From NCBI RefSeq assembly GCF_007970185.1, contig NZ_CP042431.1:1488001-1552000 (forward strand): DNA of 64,000 bases. The letters are read 5' to 3'. The position numbers and the translations under genes were made by a program. Shown here in pieces: positions 45,916 through 55,384 of this stretch (the stretch's first letter is position 1; every line of letters starts with the position of its first letter). The notes under the pieces were generated by a model that was given only the letters and a program-made list of their open reading frames with translations, did no database searches and was not told the DNA's origin. The stretch is from Pseudobacter ginsenosidimutans. Its GTDB lineage: Bacteria > Bacteroidota > Bacteroidia > Chitinophagales > Chitinophagaceae.

Positions 45916-48303
45916 TTAGAATTTGAAGTTCCAGGTGATAGAAGGAATGATGGAACCGAGAATGCTCAGTCGGATTGCTTCTCTGATCTTCGGATCATCT
46001 TCATTCTGTCTGAAATAGATGGAGTAAGCATTCTGGCGCGCATACAGGTTATAGATACCGAATACCCATTCCTGTTTCAGCTTCTTGCCCTGGCGTCCTT
46101 TCATGGTGGCGGCTACATCCAGCCTGTGATAAGCGGGCAGTCTGAAATCGTTTCGCTTGCCGGTGGTGTTGTAAGGAATGGGAATTCCCTGGATGTCCAG
46201 CTTCACGTTCGGATAAGTAGCAGGTGTACCTGATCCGTAGTTGAAATTGGCGCTTACACTCCATTTGTCGTTCAGCTCACGGGTAACGGCCATATTGATC
46301 ACATGTGTTCTGTCGTAACGGTTCAGGAACCATTCGTTATTACTGATACCTTCTGTTTTGCGGTAAGACCTGCTCCAGGTATAGTTGATCCATCCCTGCC
46401 ATTTGCCAGTCTCTTTCTTCACTTCCAGTTCCACACCGTAGGATTTTCCTTTGCCGGTGAGGAGATCCGCTTCCACCTGCGGATTCAGTTCCAGGTTGGC
46501 ATTGTCTATATAATCAAGTACATTCTTCATTTTCTTGTAGAACACTTCTGCAGAGAATTCCAGGTTGAGGAATTCAGGCACGGTCACAACGCCAACGCTC
46601 ACCTGATCTGTTACAGAGGGTTCGATATTGTTGGTGCTGGGGAAATACAGATCGATGGGAGTAGGTGATGCAGTATTGCTCAGCAGGTGCATGTATTGTG
46701 AGCTCCTGGCATAACCTGCTTTCAGGAATGTTCCTTTCTTCAGCTCATAACGCACACTCACGCGTGGCTCAAAGTAAGTCCAGTCGGAGATCTTCTTCTT
46801 TGATCCTGTACCATTGCCCACCTTCTCTTCATAATCCAGCGGCTTGCGGATATTGGCAGTGGTGTCCCTGAAATGATACACAGAAGAATTGCTCAGGTAA
46901 GCATAGTAGTTCAATCGAACACCTGCCTGAACAGACAATGCCTTCGACACTTTCCAGGTATCTTCCACAAATGCGGCAGACTCTACTCCATATCTGCGAA
47001 CGAGATTGATCTCTGCTTTGTTTTCATCATCCACCATCACACCTTTACCAGGATAGAAATTGTACATGGTGAAGTTCAGGCCCGTCTTCACCTGGTGCTT
47101 GTTGCTGATATACCAGGTGAGCGTGGGTTTCACGCCATAGGTCTGGATATCAGATTTCCAGTTGTAGCTCTGTTGCTTCGTGTCTTTTGCCTCTGAGTTG
47201 AACTTCAGACTGTAATCATACTTAGAATAGTACACGCTGGTATTGAGGAAGAGCTTTTGTGTGAAAAGATGGTTCCACCTCAGTGTAGTGGTCATATTAC
47301 CCCAGTCCATGAATGCCTGGTTATTGAAAGAGAAAACATCCCTTCCGTAATAGCCACTCAGATAGATGGTGTTCTTATCATTGAGTTGCCAGTTAGCCTT
47401 TCCCGTTAGATCGTAGAAATAGAACTGGTTGTCACGATTATCTTTCTTCATAAATGGTTTGCTCAGCACATCGATATAAGAGCGGCGGCCTGCAATGATG
47501 AACGAAGATTCATCTTTCTTCAACGGACCTTCGATGCTGATACGGCTGAAGATGGTGCTGATACCGCCATTCACGGCCAGTTTCTGGTTATTACCATCTT
47601 TCATGCGGATATCGAGAACAGAGGAAGTTCTGCCACCAAACTCGGCAGGGAAGGCTCCTTTATAAAGTGTAACGTTCTTCACGGCATCCGGATTGAACAC
47701 GGAGAAGAAGCCAAGCATATGTGAAGAGTTGTACACCGGGGCTTCGTCCATGATGATGAGGTTCTCATCCACATTACCACCACGAACGTTGAAACCGTTG
47801 GCGCCTTCACCTACAGATGTGATACCCGGCAGTGTCAGCATCGCTTTCAACACGTCCGGCTCTCCGAGGAATGCGGGGATCTTTTTGATCTGGCCGATAC
47901 TCATCTGCTGAATGCCGAGTGCAACGGTATTGGTTCGTTTCAATCTTTTCTCACCAGTTACCACTACTTCGTTGAGTTCGCCTGCAGACGATTTCATCTG
48001 TAGATCGAGTGTATAATTTTCTGTCAGCGCAATTTCCCTGGTGATTACCGCAAAGCCCGTATAAGTGGCCGTGAGCGTGTATTTGCCGGGAGTAAGAGAA
48101 ATGGAGAAGAATCCATAGGAGTTGGACTGTACAGTTGCATTTCCCGGGTTAATGGAAATGGTAGCATTGATCAAAGCCTCTCCACTGGATGCGTCCCGCA
48201 CATAACCACTGATGGTGAATTTCTTTGGCTGTGCAAAGCCAACCACCACGAGCATGAGCAGGATCATTAAAACCGAAAGAATCCGGATCGTCGAACGTAT
48301 CAT
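45916..48303 (-). CDS. TonB-dependent receptor with carboxypeptidase-like N-domain
   Basis: Start at 48303 gives a signal peptide (MIRSTIRILSVLMILLMLVVVGFAQ); the open frame 27 codons upstream overlaps the promoter. The 795-residue protein has a CarboxypepD_reg-like domain (about 28-115), a plug domain (about 120-235, with NVTLYKGAFPAEFGGRTSSV) and a 22-strand barrel ending TWNFKF. The substrate is not evident. No SusD gene follows; DUF4249 and GIN genes do. It is unlike the polysaccharide SusC type and closer to receptors for iron or other small ligands. Confidence 0.93.
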   Translation of the reverse strand: MIRSTIRILSVLMILLMLVVVGFAQPKKFTISGYVRDASSGEALINATISINPGNATVQSNSYGFFSISLTPGKYTLTATYTGFAVITREIALTENYTLDLQMKSSAGELNEVVVTGEKRLKRTNTVALGIQQMSIGQIKKIPAFLGEPDVLKAMLTLPGITSVGEGANGFNVRGGNVDENLIIMDEAPVYNSSHMLGFFSVFNPDAVKNVTLYKGAFPAEFGGRTSSVLDIRMKDGNNQKLAVNGGISTIFSRISIEGPLKKDESSFIIAGRRSYIDVLSKPFMKKDNRDNQFYFYDLTGKANWQLNDKNTIYLSGYYGRDVFSFNNQAFMDWGNMTTTLRWNHLFTQKLFLNTSVYYSKYDYSLKFNSEAKDTKQQSYNWKSDIQTYGVKPTLTWYISNKHQVKTGLNFTMYNFYPGKGVMVDDENKAEINLVRRYGVESAAFVEDTWKVSKALSVQAGVRLNYYAYLSNSSVYHFRDTTANIRKPLDYEEKVGNGTGSKKKISDWTYFEPRVSVRYELKKGTFLKAGYARSSQYMHLLSNTASPTPIDLYFPSTNNIEPSVTDQVSVGVVTVPEFLNLEFSAEVFYKKMKNVLDYIDNANLELNPQVEADLLTGKGKSYGVELEVKKETGKWQGWINYTWSRSYRKTEGISNNEWFLNRYDRTHVINMAVTRELNDKWSVSANFNYGSGTPATYPNVKLDIQGIPIPYNTTGKRNDFRLPAYHRLDVAATMKGRQGKKLKQEWVFGIYNLYARQNAYSIYFRQNEDDPKIREAIRLSILGSIIPSITWNFKF

Positions 48304-48381
48304 AAATTGATTGTTTTGGAAACTATGACAACAGCAAATCGTTTTCCCCCTACCCGGAGGATGTTGTTTAGAAAAAATTAA

Positions 48382-48413
48382 CAAATATAGCCTGCAATGA
48401 CGGTAGGGTTAAA
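48382..48413 (-). promoter_or_regulatory. Promoter of the TonB-DUF4249-GIN operon
   Basis: On the minus strand TATATTTG (48382-48389) matches TAnnTTTG, with TTTA (48410-48413) 20 bases upstream in the -33 place. It leaves a leader of about 75 bases before the receptor ATG. Confidence 0.55.
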
Positions 48414-48488
48414 TTTATGGCTCACTGCCATCACATAGTATTTTGTTTAATTTTGCTTCCCACAATTATCAAGACATACAACAGAAAA

Positions 48489-49394
48489 ATGGCACATGAG
48501 ATCACGGTGAACAAAACGCAATCGAGAGGATTCTTGTTATTTACGGCAGGCGTACTATTTGCATTCCTCTGGGCGTCCGCAGCCACAGCAACCAAGCTGG
48601 GCCTGCAATCGGCGCAACCTTTCGTGATCTGCATTGCCCGTTTTTTCTTTGCTGGGATTATCATGCTGGTGATCACCCATCTGTTCATGGGTAACAGGAT
48701 GCCGGCCAGAACGGAGTGGAAGCCATTGGCTGTTTACGGCTTCCTGAATATTTCCCTCTATCTCGGATTGTATGTGGTGGCGATGAAGAATGTATCGCCG
48801 GGCCTCGGTTCCATGGCCATTGCCACCAATCCTGTGATGATCAGTCTTACCAGCGCATTGCTGTTCAAACAACGCATCAAAGCTATTACCTGGACCAGTC
48901 TTTTTCTTTGCACAGCGGGTGTATTGATTGCCGCATATCCGCTGTTGCAGTCGAGTTATGCCACACCTACAGGACTCACTATTTTGTTTTGCAGCATGCT
49001 GAGCTATTCAATCGGAGTATTGTATTTCTCAAAACAGAACTGGAGTGATCTGCATATTCTCACCATCAACGGATGGCAAACCCTGCTGGGAGGAATCTTT
49101 CTGTTACCTATAGCCGCAGTTACATACGAACCTTCGTTAAATCACTGGGACCTCAGATTTGCCGGTTCGGTATTATGGCTCGCTGTTCCGGTATCCATTT
49201 TAGGCGTTCAGCTCTGGTTGTTCCTGCTGCGCGACAATCCCCTGAAAGCAAGTTTCTGGTTATTCCTCTGCCCGGTTTTTGGCTACCTGATCGCCAATCT
49301 GGTAATGAAAGAGCCGATCAATGCCTGGACAGTCACCGGTCTGGCCCTGGTGTTGGGTGGGCTTTATCTGGTACAAAGGGCGAAGAAAGGATAA
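48489..49394 (+). CDS. EamA/DMT-family permease
   Basis: The start at 48489 (MAHEITVNKTQSRGF) gives 301 residues; the longer open frame upstream lies over the divergent promoter. Ten helices in two EamA repeats are seen, with FLWASAATATKLGL in helix 1 and FGYLIANLVMKEPI near the end. It is a metabolite exporter of unknown substrate. Confidence 0.88.
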   Translation: MAHEITVNKTQSRGFLLFTAGVLFAFLWASAATATKLGLQSAQPFVICIARFFFAGIIMLVITHLFMGNRMPARTEWKPLAVYGFLNISLYLGLYVVAMKNVSPGLGSMAIATNPVMISLTSALLFKQRIKAITWTSLFLCTAGVLIAAYPLLQSSYATPTGLTILFCSMLSYSIGVLYFSKQNWSDLHILTINGWQTLLGGIFLLPIAAVTYEPSLNHWDLRFAGSVLWLAVPVSILGVQLWLFLLRDNPLKASFWLFLCPVFGYLIANLVMKEPINAWTVTGLALVLGGLYLVQRAKKG

Positions 49395-49437
49395 TCTATA
49401 CATTATACTTTATTGGTATACAGCATACTTTTTTATG

Positions 49438-49525
49438 CGGTATTTTATACCGGTAAAGGATCACCATATTTGACCGATTCTTTTTATATTTGATATGCTC
49501 TGTAAATAAACCTCCTCCGGCGGAG
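49438..49525 (+). promoter_or_regulatory. Promoter region of PAS kinase with two dyads
   Basis: TATATTTG (49485-49492) matches the -7 box. Upstream, CGGTATTTTATACCG (49438-49452) is a 6-bp-arm dyad; downstream, CTCCTCCGGCGGAG (49512-49525) is a near-perfect palindrome just after the presumed start of transcription. The leader to the ATG at 49650 is about 150 bases. Nothing else is recognised in 49395-49649. Confidence 0.4.
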
Positions 49526-49649
49526 TGCTGAAAATCTTTATTAACCCCAATGGCTCTGTAAGTTCTGATTGTAGCGCTGAACGCTGTTTATAACTAATTG
49601 TACTGTTTGATTACAGTTACTGATCATTTTATTAATTACACCACTTAAA

Positions 49650-51926
49650 ATGCGAACTGCGTTGATCAAAACCGGTCAGGGGCAGCCCCGTCATACTTCG
49701 CGCGCTTCAAAAGAGCAGCAACTTATCCCGGACCAGGAAGCCAATCTCCTGGCCCTGGTGGAGCATATTGATGGGCTGGTGTGGAGTGTAGACCGCAACA
49801 TGCAATACATCATCCTCAACTCCGCTCTCCGGAAAAAGATCAAAGACCTGATTGGCGTGGATGCGTCACCGGGAGATAAGATGCTGGACCTCCTGGCATT
49901 GCTGGACCCTACCAAGAAAGGCGAATGGGAAAAGATCTACGAACATGCCTTAAAAGGCAAGAGCCAGCGACTACTGCAAAAATTCATTCTCAAAGACAAG
50001 CCTGCATTTTTCGATATTTCCATCAATCCCATCCGCAACGGTAATGAGATCACAGGTCTCTCCTGTTTTGCACTGGATGTTACAGAAAAGATCACTTATG
50101 ATGCCCGCCTCAAAGCCAGCGAGGCGCATTTCAGAACATTGATCGAGAACAGTACGGATATTATTGCCGTTCTGAACAAGGAAGGAGAAGTGATCTATGG
50201 AAGCCCATCCATCGAGAATCAGTTCGGCGTATCGCCGCAGCAATACCTGAATGCAAATGTTTTCCATTTTATTGCAGAAGAAGACAGGGCCCATGCCATG
50301 GAGAAATTCCAGGAAGCCCTGAAGCGGCCAGGCAAACCACTGCCTGTTCAAACACGCACACTCAGGCCCGACGGCAGTATCGGTTATGTTGAAGGATTGG
50401 TCACCAACCTGCTGGCCAAACCTGAGATCCAGGGCATCGTTTGCAATTTCAGGGATGTGACCGAACGCGTGATGGCAGAAGAAGCACAGAAACAGGTTGA
50501 CCTGAAATTCAGGGCACTCATCGAGAACAGTGCTGATCTCATCATGATGGCCAATGCCATGGGACAATTCACTTATGGATCACCGTCAGTAAAGAAACTG
50601 CTGGGCTGGTCCGGAAAAGACTATCTCAATAAGAATGTTTTTTGTTTCATTCATCCTGACAGTATTCCTGATGCTACGCAACTGCTGGGCGGATTGATGC
50701 AGCAACCCGGTAAATCTTTCACCATTTATCTTACCCTGCTGCACCGCAACGGCAAGTCTGTACAGGTGGAAGGCATTGCTACCAATTTCCTGCACGTGCC
50801 CGGCATCAATGCACTGGTAGCCAATTTCAGGGATATCACCGAAAGAAAGAAAGCACAGAAGCGCATTCACGAATCCGAAAACCTTTACAGGGACCTTTTC
50901 AATAAAAGTCCGCTTCCCATCTGCGTTTGCGATGCCATCTCACTCAAATTCCTGGAAGCCAACGATGCGGCAGTAAAGCATTATGGTTATTCGAGAAAAG
51001 AATTCATGAATCTCTCCGCCCCTGATCTCTGCATGACGGACGGCCTCGAAGAACTGAGGGCCCTGCTGCATTCTGGCAGGAAAAGCACCAATCAGCGACT
51101 GCTCCGTAAGCAGGCACGGAAAAACGGAGAGATCGTATATGCGGAAGTGATCAGTCATATGATCATTTATAAAGGCAGGGAATCTTTTATGATCCTGGCC
51201 AACGATATCACCGAAAAAGTGAAACTGCGCCATGAGCTGATGGAAGAAAAGATCTACCGTCAGAAAGAGATCATGAAAGCCAGTATCGATGCGCAGGAAA
51301 AAGAAAGGGAGGAAATCGGCAGGGAGATGCATGATAATGTAACACAGATCCTCACTACGGCAAGGCTCTGCCTCAGCCTTGCCGCAGACGACAAAGAACC
51401 GAAAATATTGATCAACCGCAGCAGCGATATCATTGCTGCCGCCATCGAGGAGATCCGCAAATTATCGAAAGACCTTACACAATCATATCACCGGGATGTG
51501 GGGCTGCAGCTCAGCCTGGAAGACCTCACAGACAGTATCCGCATAGCCAGCCAGCTGCAGGTGGATTTCCAATTCGCAATCGATGATGAGTACCAGCTGG
51601 ACGACAAACTGAAAATGACCATCTTCCGCATCGCGCAGGAACAGCTCAACAATGTACTGAAGCACGCGAAAGCAAGTTCAGTGTCCGTTTCGGTTGTACA
51701 AGAGGGTGATACCATCACGCTGACAGTGGAAGATGATGGCAAAGGGTTCAGCATGCAGGAGAAAAGAAATGGCATCGGACTGCTGAACATCATCAACCGG
51801 GCAGACCTTTTCAATGGCAGGGTGAAAATAGATTCCGCACCCGGTACAGGCTGCCGGATGACCATCACATTCAAACCCATGAGCCAGCTCAGGCCAGACT
51901 TCTCAGGGCTTTCACACGTTCAGTGA
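49650..51926 (+). CDS. Soluble PAS4 sensor histidine kinase, NarL type
   Basis: The 758-residue protein has no membrane segment. Four PAS domains (about 30-140, 155-270, 285-395, 410-520) precede a HisKA_3 domain (EREEIGREMHDNVTQIL, phosphorylated His in EMHDN) and a HATPase (EQLNNVLKHAKAS, DDGKGFSMQEKRNGIGLLNI). Kinases of this class normally signal to a LuxR/NarL regulator, but none is adjacent, so it is an orphan. The 3' end overlaps the convergent thioesterase gene by 38 bases. Confidence 0.93.
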   Translation: MRTALIKTGQGQPRHTSRASKEQQLIPDQEANLLALVEHIDGLVWSVDRNMQYIILNSALRKKIKDLIGVDASPGDKMLDLLALLDPTKKGEWEKIYEHALKGKSQRLLQKFILKDKPAFFDISINPIRNGNEITGLSCFALDVTEKITYDARLKASEAHFRTLIENSTDIIAVLNKEGEVIYGSPSIENQFGVSPQQYLNANVFHFIAEEDRAHAMEKFQEALKRPGKPLPVQTRTLRPDGSIGYVEGLVTNLLAKPEIQGIVCNFRDVTERVMAEEAQKQVDLKFRALIENSADLIMMANAMGQFTYGSPSVKKLLGWSGKDYLNKNVFCFIHPDSIPDATQLLGGLMQQPGKSFTIYLTLLHRNGKSVQVEGIATNFLHVPGINALVANFRDITERKKAQKRIHESENLYRDLFNKSPLPICVCDAISLKFLEANDAAVKHYGYSRKEFMNLSAPDLCMTDGLEELRALLHSGRKSTNQRLLRKQARKNGEIVYAEVISHMIIYKGRESFMILANDITEKVKLRHELMEEKIYRQKEIMKASIDAQEKEREEIGREMHDNVTQILTTARLCLSLAADDKEPKILINRSSDIIAAAIEEIRKLSKDLTQSYHRDVGLQLSLEDLTDSIRIASQLQVDFQFAIDDEYQLDDKLKMTIFRIAQEQLNNVLKHAKASSVSVSVVQEGDTITLTVEDDGKGFSMQEKRNGIGLLNIINRADLFNGRVKIDSAPGTGCRMTITFKPMSQLRPDFSGLSHVQ

Positions 51927-52359
51927 TACCGGCCTCCATATTCACTTCGCCGATGCCGAGCCTTGTTGCCAGCTCGATGAATTCCGGCGTATGGTCCTTC
52001 CGTTTGCCGGTTTTTGGATCGATGCAGGTGAAATGCGTCCAGAGAATAGCTTTGAGGCTCGCTTCCTTTTCATCGAACATTTTCAATTCCACCACCAGGT
52101 TGGAGGTTTCCAGTTTTATTATCTGGGAAGTGATGCAGATCTTCTCGTTATACACGGCTGGTCTCAGGTATTGGATCTCGTGTTGCCTTACTACCCATCC
52201 CATACCTTGCTGGAGAAAATCAGTGATGCGCAGATCGAAATTTTCGCGCAGATGATCTTCACGAGCATTCAGAAAATAATCCAGGTAGCGGCTGTTGTTG
52301 AGATGCGCCAACGGATCGCAGTCCGGGAAACGAACGATGTAAAAACTTTTGAGTTCCAT
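51889..52359 (-). CDS. Acyl-CoA thioesterase, 4HBT hot-dog fold
   Basis: The 156-residue protein shows the 4-hydroxybenzoyl-CoA thioesterase pattern with the catalytic D/N region FPDCDPLAHLNNSRYLDYFL. It hydrolyses an acyl-CoA or acyl-ACP; the chain length is not evident. It is antisense to and overlaps the end of the PAS kinase gene. Confidence 0.88.
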   Translation of the reverse strand: MELKSFYIVRFPDCDPLAHLNNSRYLDYFLNAREDHLRENFDLRITDFLQQGMGWVVRQHEIQYLRPAVYNEKICITSQIIKLETSNLVVELKMFDEKEASLKAILWTHFTCIDPKTGKRKDHTPEFIELATRLGIGEVNMEAGITERVKALRSLA

Positions 52360-52532
52360 AATGATGAAGGTATGATCATCGGAAGAATATCCGCGGAGAG
52401 CCGCTTTTTTTATCGCTTCATCCGGTTTACCCTTGCCGATTGAAAGAACAGATTGATTATTGTACAGTTTTTGACCTGATCAATAACAGTATTACCTGAA
52501 AAAAAGATCAGTTCATCAGAAAATAAAATCAT

Positions 52533-52695
52533 TATTTTTGAAACTCAAGCCGCAGCATATGAAGTTTTAACATCGTTCCGCAGGCTGTTGCAATAACAAT
52601 CCCGGAACATCTTTTACTACTCTTTCACTACTGTCCTTGCAGGCAGTTCCCTGTGATCTCATTATTTATTGGATTCAATTAATCAAGACAGGAGG
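52533..52695 (+). promoter_or_regulatory. MATE gene leader: promoter, hairpin, strong RBS
   Basis: TATTTTTG (52533-52540) matches TAnnTTTG. About 155 bases of leader follow, with a hairpin GTTCCG / CGGAAC (52575-52608) that holds an inner TGTT / AACA stem. GGAGG (52691-52695) lies 5 bases before the ATG, an unusually good Shine-Dalgarno for this phylum. No known riboswitch is recognised. The rest of 52360-52700 shows no gene. Confidence 0.45.
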
Positions 52696-52700
52696 ATTTT

Positions 52701-54119
52701 ATGTCGTTTGAACAAAACCCTATGGGTGAATTGCAACGCAGGCAAAGCATCTTCTCAATCATAAAAGATTCTTTCAAAAGCGAAAACCAGGACTTCACCA
52801 AAGGCAGTATCCGCAAAGGCGTGATATTACTGGCCATTCCCATGGTGCTGGAAATGATCATGGAAAGTGTGTTTGCGCTGGTGGATATTTATTTTGTAGG
52901 CCATATCGAAGGTCATGCTTCGCAGGCGGTGACCACCGTGGTATTGACGGAATCGGTACTCATGATCCTTTACTCCGCCGCGATGGCGCTGAGTATGGGC
53001 GCTACTGCTGTGGTAGCGCGTCGTGTGGGTGAGAAAAATATAGAAGGCGCTTCGCGAAGCGCCGCACAAGGCATCAACCTCGCGTTGATGGTAACTGTTG
53101 TGATCAGTTTATTCGGTTCCATTTTTGCCAGCGATGTATTGCGTATCATGGGAGGATCGGCCGAAGTGATTGAAGTGGGCACCAGCTATACCAGGATCAT
53201 GTTCGGCGGATCAGTGGTGATCATGCTGCTGTTCCTGATCAATGGAGTGTTCCGCGGTGCAGGCAATGCCAATATCGCGATGTGGACGCTCTGGATCGCA
53301 AATGGCATCAATATCATTTTATGTCCAATCCTGATCCACTTTTTCGGATTACCGGGTGCGGCAATGGCCACCACTATTGGTCGTGGTACCGGCGTATGCT
53401 ATCAACTCTATCATCTTTTCAAATCCCGTCGCGGTCTGCTCTATATCAAACGCGCTTATTTCAAGATCGAATGGACCATTCTAAAAACCCTGTACAGCCT
53501 GAGTTGGGTAGCCTTTCTCCAGTTCTTCATTGCATCGGCCAGCTGGATGTTCCTCAACAGGCTGGTAGCGCAATTCGGAGATGATGCAGTAGCAGGTTAT
53601 GGAGTGGCGCTGCGAATACTGATGTTCTTTCTTTTACCTGCCTGGGGCCTCAGCAATGCAGCTGCAACATTGGTTGGACAAAACCTCGGGGCAGGACAAC
53701 CGGACCGGGCCGAGAAATCGGTTTGGACAACCGCCCTGTACAATGCCATCTTCATGGCATTTGTTTCATTGATCTGCCTGGTATTTGCCGATCAGATCAT
53801 TTACTTCATGAATGATAACGAGGCTATGGCCGTGTACGGAAAGAAAGCATTGCACATCATTTCACTCGGCTATATATTCTATGGCGTGGGCATGGTAGTC
53901 ACCAATTCGTTTAATGGAGCAGGTGATACCAAAACTCCCACCTTCATCAACCTCTTCGGATTCTGGGCATTTCAGATCCCGCTGGCCTGGCTTTTGAGTA
54001 TTCAAATGCAACTGGGCCCAACCGGTGTGTTCATTGCAGTGGTCACAGCCGAAACGCTGATCAGCATTGCAGGTGTTATTCTTTTCCGCAGAGGTAAATG
54101 GAAACAGGTAAAGATCTGA
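52701..54119 (+). CDS. MATE-family efflux transporter
   Basis: The 472-residue protein has 12 helices and MATE/DinF features: LLAIPMVLEMIMESVFALVDIYFVGHI, then MSMGATAVVARRVGEKN in each half and NSFNGAGDTKTPTFINL. It exports organic cations or drugs with Na+ or H+. The strong RBS fixes the start at 52701. The AI-2E-family gene follows by 52 bases and is probably co-transcribed. Confidence 0.93.
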   Translation: MSFEQNPMGELQRRQSIFSIIKDSFKSENQDFTKGSIRKGVILLAIPMVLEMIMESVFALVDIYFVGHIEGHASQAVTTVVLTESVLMILYSAAMALSMGATAVVARRVGEKNIEGASRSAAQGINLALMVTVVISLFGSIFASDVLRIMGGSAEVIEVGTSYTRIMFGGSVVIMLLFLINGVFRGAGNANIAMWTLWIANGINIILCPILIHFFGLPGAAMATTIGRGTGVCYQLYHLFKSRRGLLYIKRAYFKIEWTILKTLYSLSWVAFLQFFIASASWMFLNRLVAQFGDDAVAGYGVALRILMFFLLPAWGLSNAAATLVGQNLGAGQPDRAEKSVWTTALYNAIFMAFVSLICLVFADQIIYFMNDNEAMAVYGKKALHIISLGYIFYGVGMVVTNSFNGAGDTKTPTFINLFGFWAFQIPLAWLLSIQMQLGPTGVFIAVVTAETLISIAGVILFRRGKWKQVKI

Positions 54120-54162
54120 TGATGCCGGAAGCCCTTTTATTCAGTACATTTAGTGCATAATA

Positions 54163-54170
54163 AAAGGAGG
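54163..54170 (+). promoter_or_regulatory. RBS-like purine tract deciding AI-2E gene start
   Basis: AAAGGAGG ends 1 base before the ATG at 54172. The spacing is tight, but the following residues MNYLSNNIVRQILIL match the usual start of Bacteroidota AI-2E-family proteins, so this start is preferred. Confidence 0.5.
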
Positions 54171-54171
54171 C

Positions 54172-55208
54172 ATGAATTATTTATCCAACAATATTGTACG
54201 ACAGATTCTGATCCTCATGGTGATCATATTTGTGGGATAGTACTTTTTGTACAATTACAGTTCTTTTTGCCATCATTCCTGGGAGCTTATACCTTTTATG
54301 TATTGCTGCGCAAATGGATGTTCCTGCTGGTGGATAAATACAAATGGAAGAAAGCTCTTGCAGCCGCCATGCTGATGCTGATCTCCTTCCTGGTGATCCT
54401 GTTGCCAATATTGTTGCTGGTGAACATGATGAGCTCCAAAGTGGCATTCGCCATCGAACACTCCAATGAGATACTCACGTCCATTGAAAAATATGTGAAC
54501 CAGTATGAAGCCCGTTTCAAGATCGAGATCATAACGGATGATAATATACGAAAGATCACTACCTATACAGCGGAATTCCTCCCTAAGATATTAGGCGCCA
54601 CTTTCAATACCCTGTTCACCATCGTGATGTTGTACTTCATTCTTTATTTCATGCTGGTGGAAGGCCGGAAGATGGAATCGAAGTTCTACGACTGGGTTCC
54701 TCTAAAAGACGAGAATGTGATCACGATCCGGAAAGAGATGAACGGAATGGTATTCTCCAATGCCGTGGGTATTCCACTGATCGCATTGTTCCAGGGCGTA
54801 GTAGCATTACTGGGATTTATACTGCTGGGCGTGAATGAACCGATGTTCTGGTTCGTGATCGTATGTATCGCAGCCATGCTGCCTGTTGTGGGCGCTGCTG
54901 TTGCTTATGTGCCACTGGCCCTGATCTTCTTTGCTGAAGGCTCTCCCATCAAAGGTGTGCTAATGCTGGTTTATGGCTTCGGCATCATCGGTACTGTTGA
55001 CAATATCGCCCGATTCTGGTTGCAGAAGAAACTGGGCGATGTACATCCACTCATCACTGCATTCGGTGTGATCATCGGTATTCCCATATTCGGCTTCATA
55101 GGATTGATCTTCGGTCCTATCCTCATATCTTTTTTCCTGTTGATGATCAAGGTGTATGCCAGTGAATTCAATGATGGAGGTAAAGGCGTACGACAATCTT
55201 CCCCGTGA
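54172..55208 (+). CDS. AI-2E-family transporter, frame broken near start
   Basis: Repaired, this is a 345-residue AI-2E-family (PF01594) membrane protein with about eight helices and the family segment GVVALLGFILLGVNEPMFW, then MLPVVGAAVAYVP. In the given sequence the frame from ATG 54172 stops at TAG 54238-54240; an extra G in the GGG run at 54234-54236 gives IIFVGIVLFVQLQFFLP and joins the long frame. Family members move small molecules or Na+/H+; the quorum-signal role of the name is not shown for this phylum. Co-transcription with MATE is likely. Confidence 0.85.
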
Positions 55209-55239
55209 TTTTCAGCTCCATATATATTATTGGTACATA

Positions 55240-55264
55240 GGCCGGGTAGTTTTACCCGATAGCC
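55240..55264 (+). other. Hairpin after the AI-2E gene
   Basis: GGC-CGGGTA / TACCCG-ATA-GCC forms a stem with loop GTTT. There is no U tract directly after, so terminator function is uncertain. Confidence 0.35.
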
Positions 55265-55384
55265 AGGATAAAGAAAATGCAGTATTGCCCGTTTTTTTTC
55301 GGCGATCCTACGATACTATTTTTCCACATTCCCCGTTTACATATCGGATAATACGTGTTCCGTAACCTTTGAAAACCCTGTACC

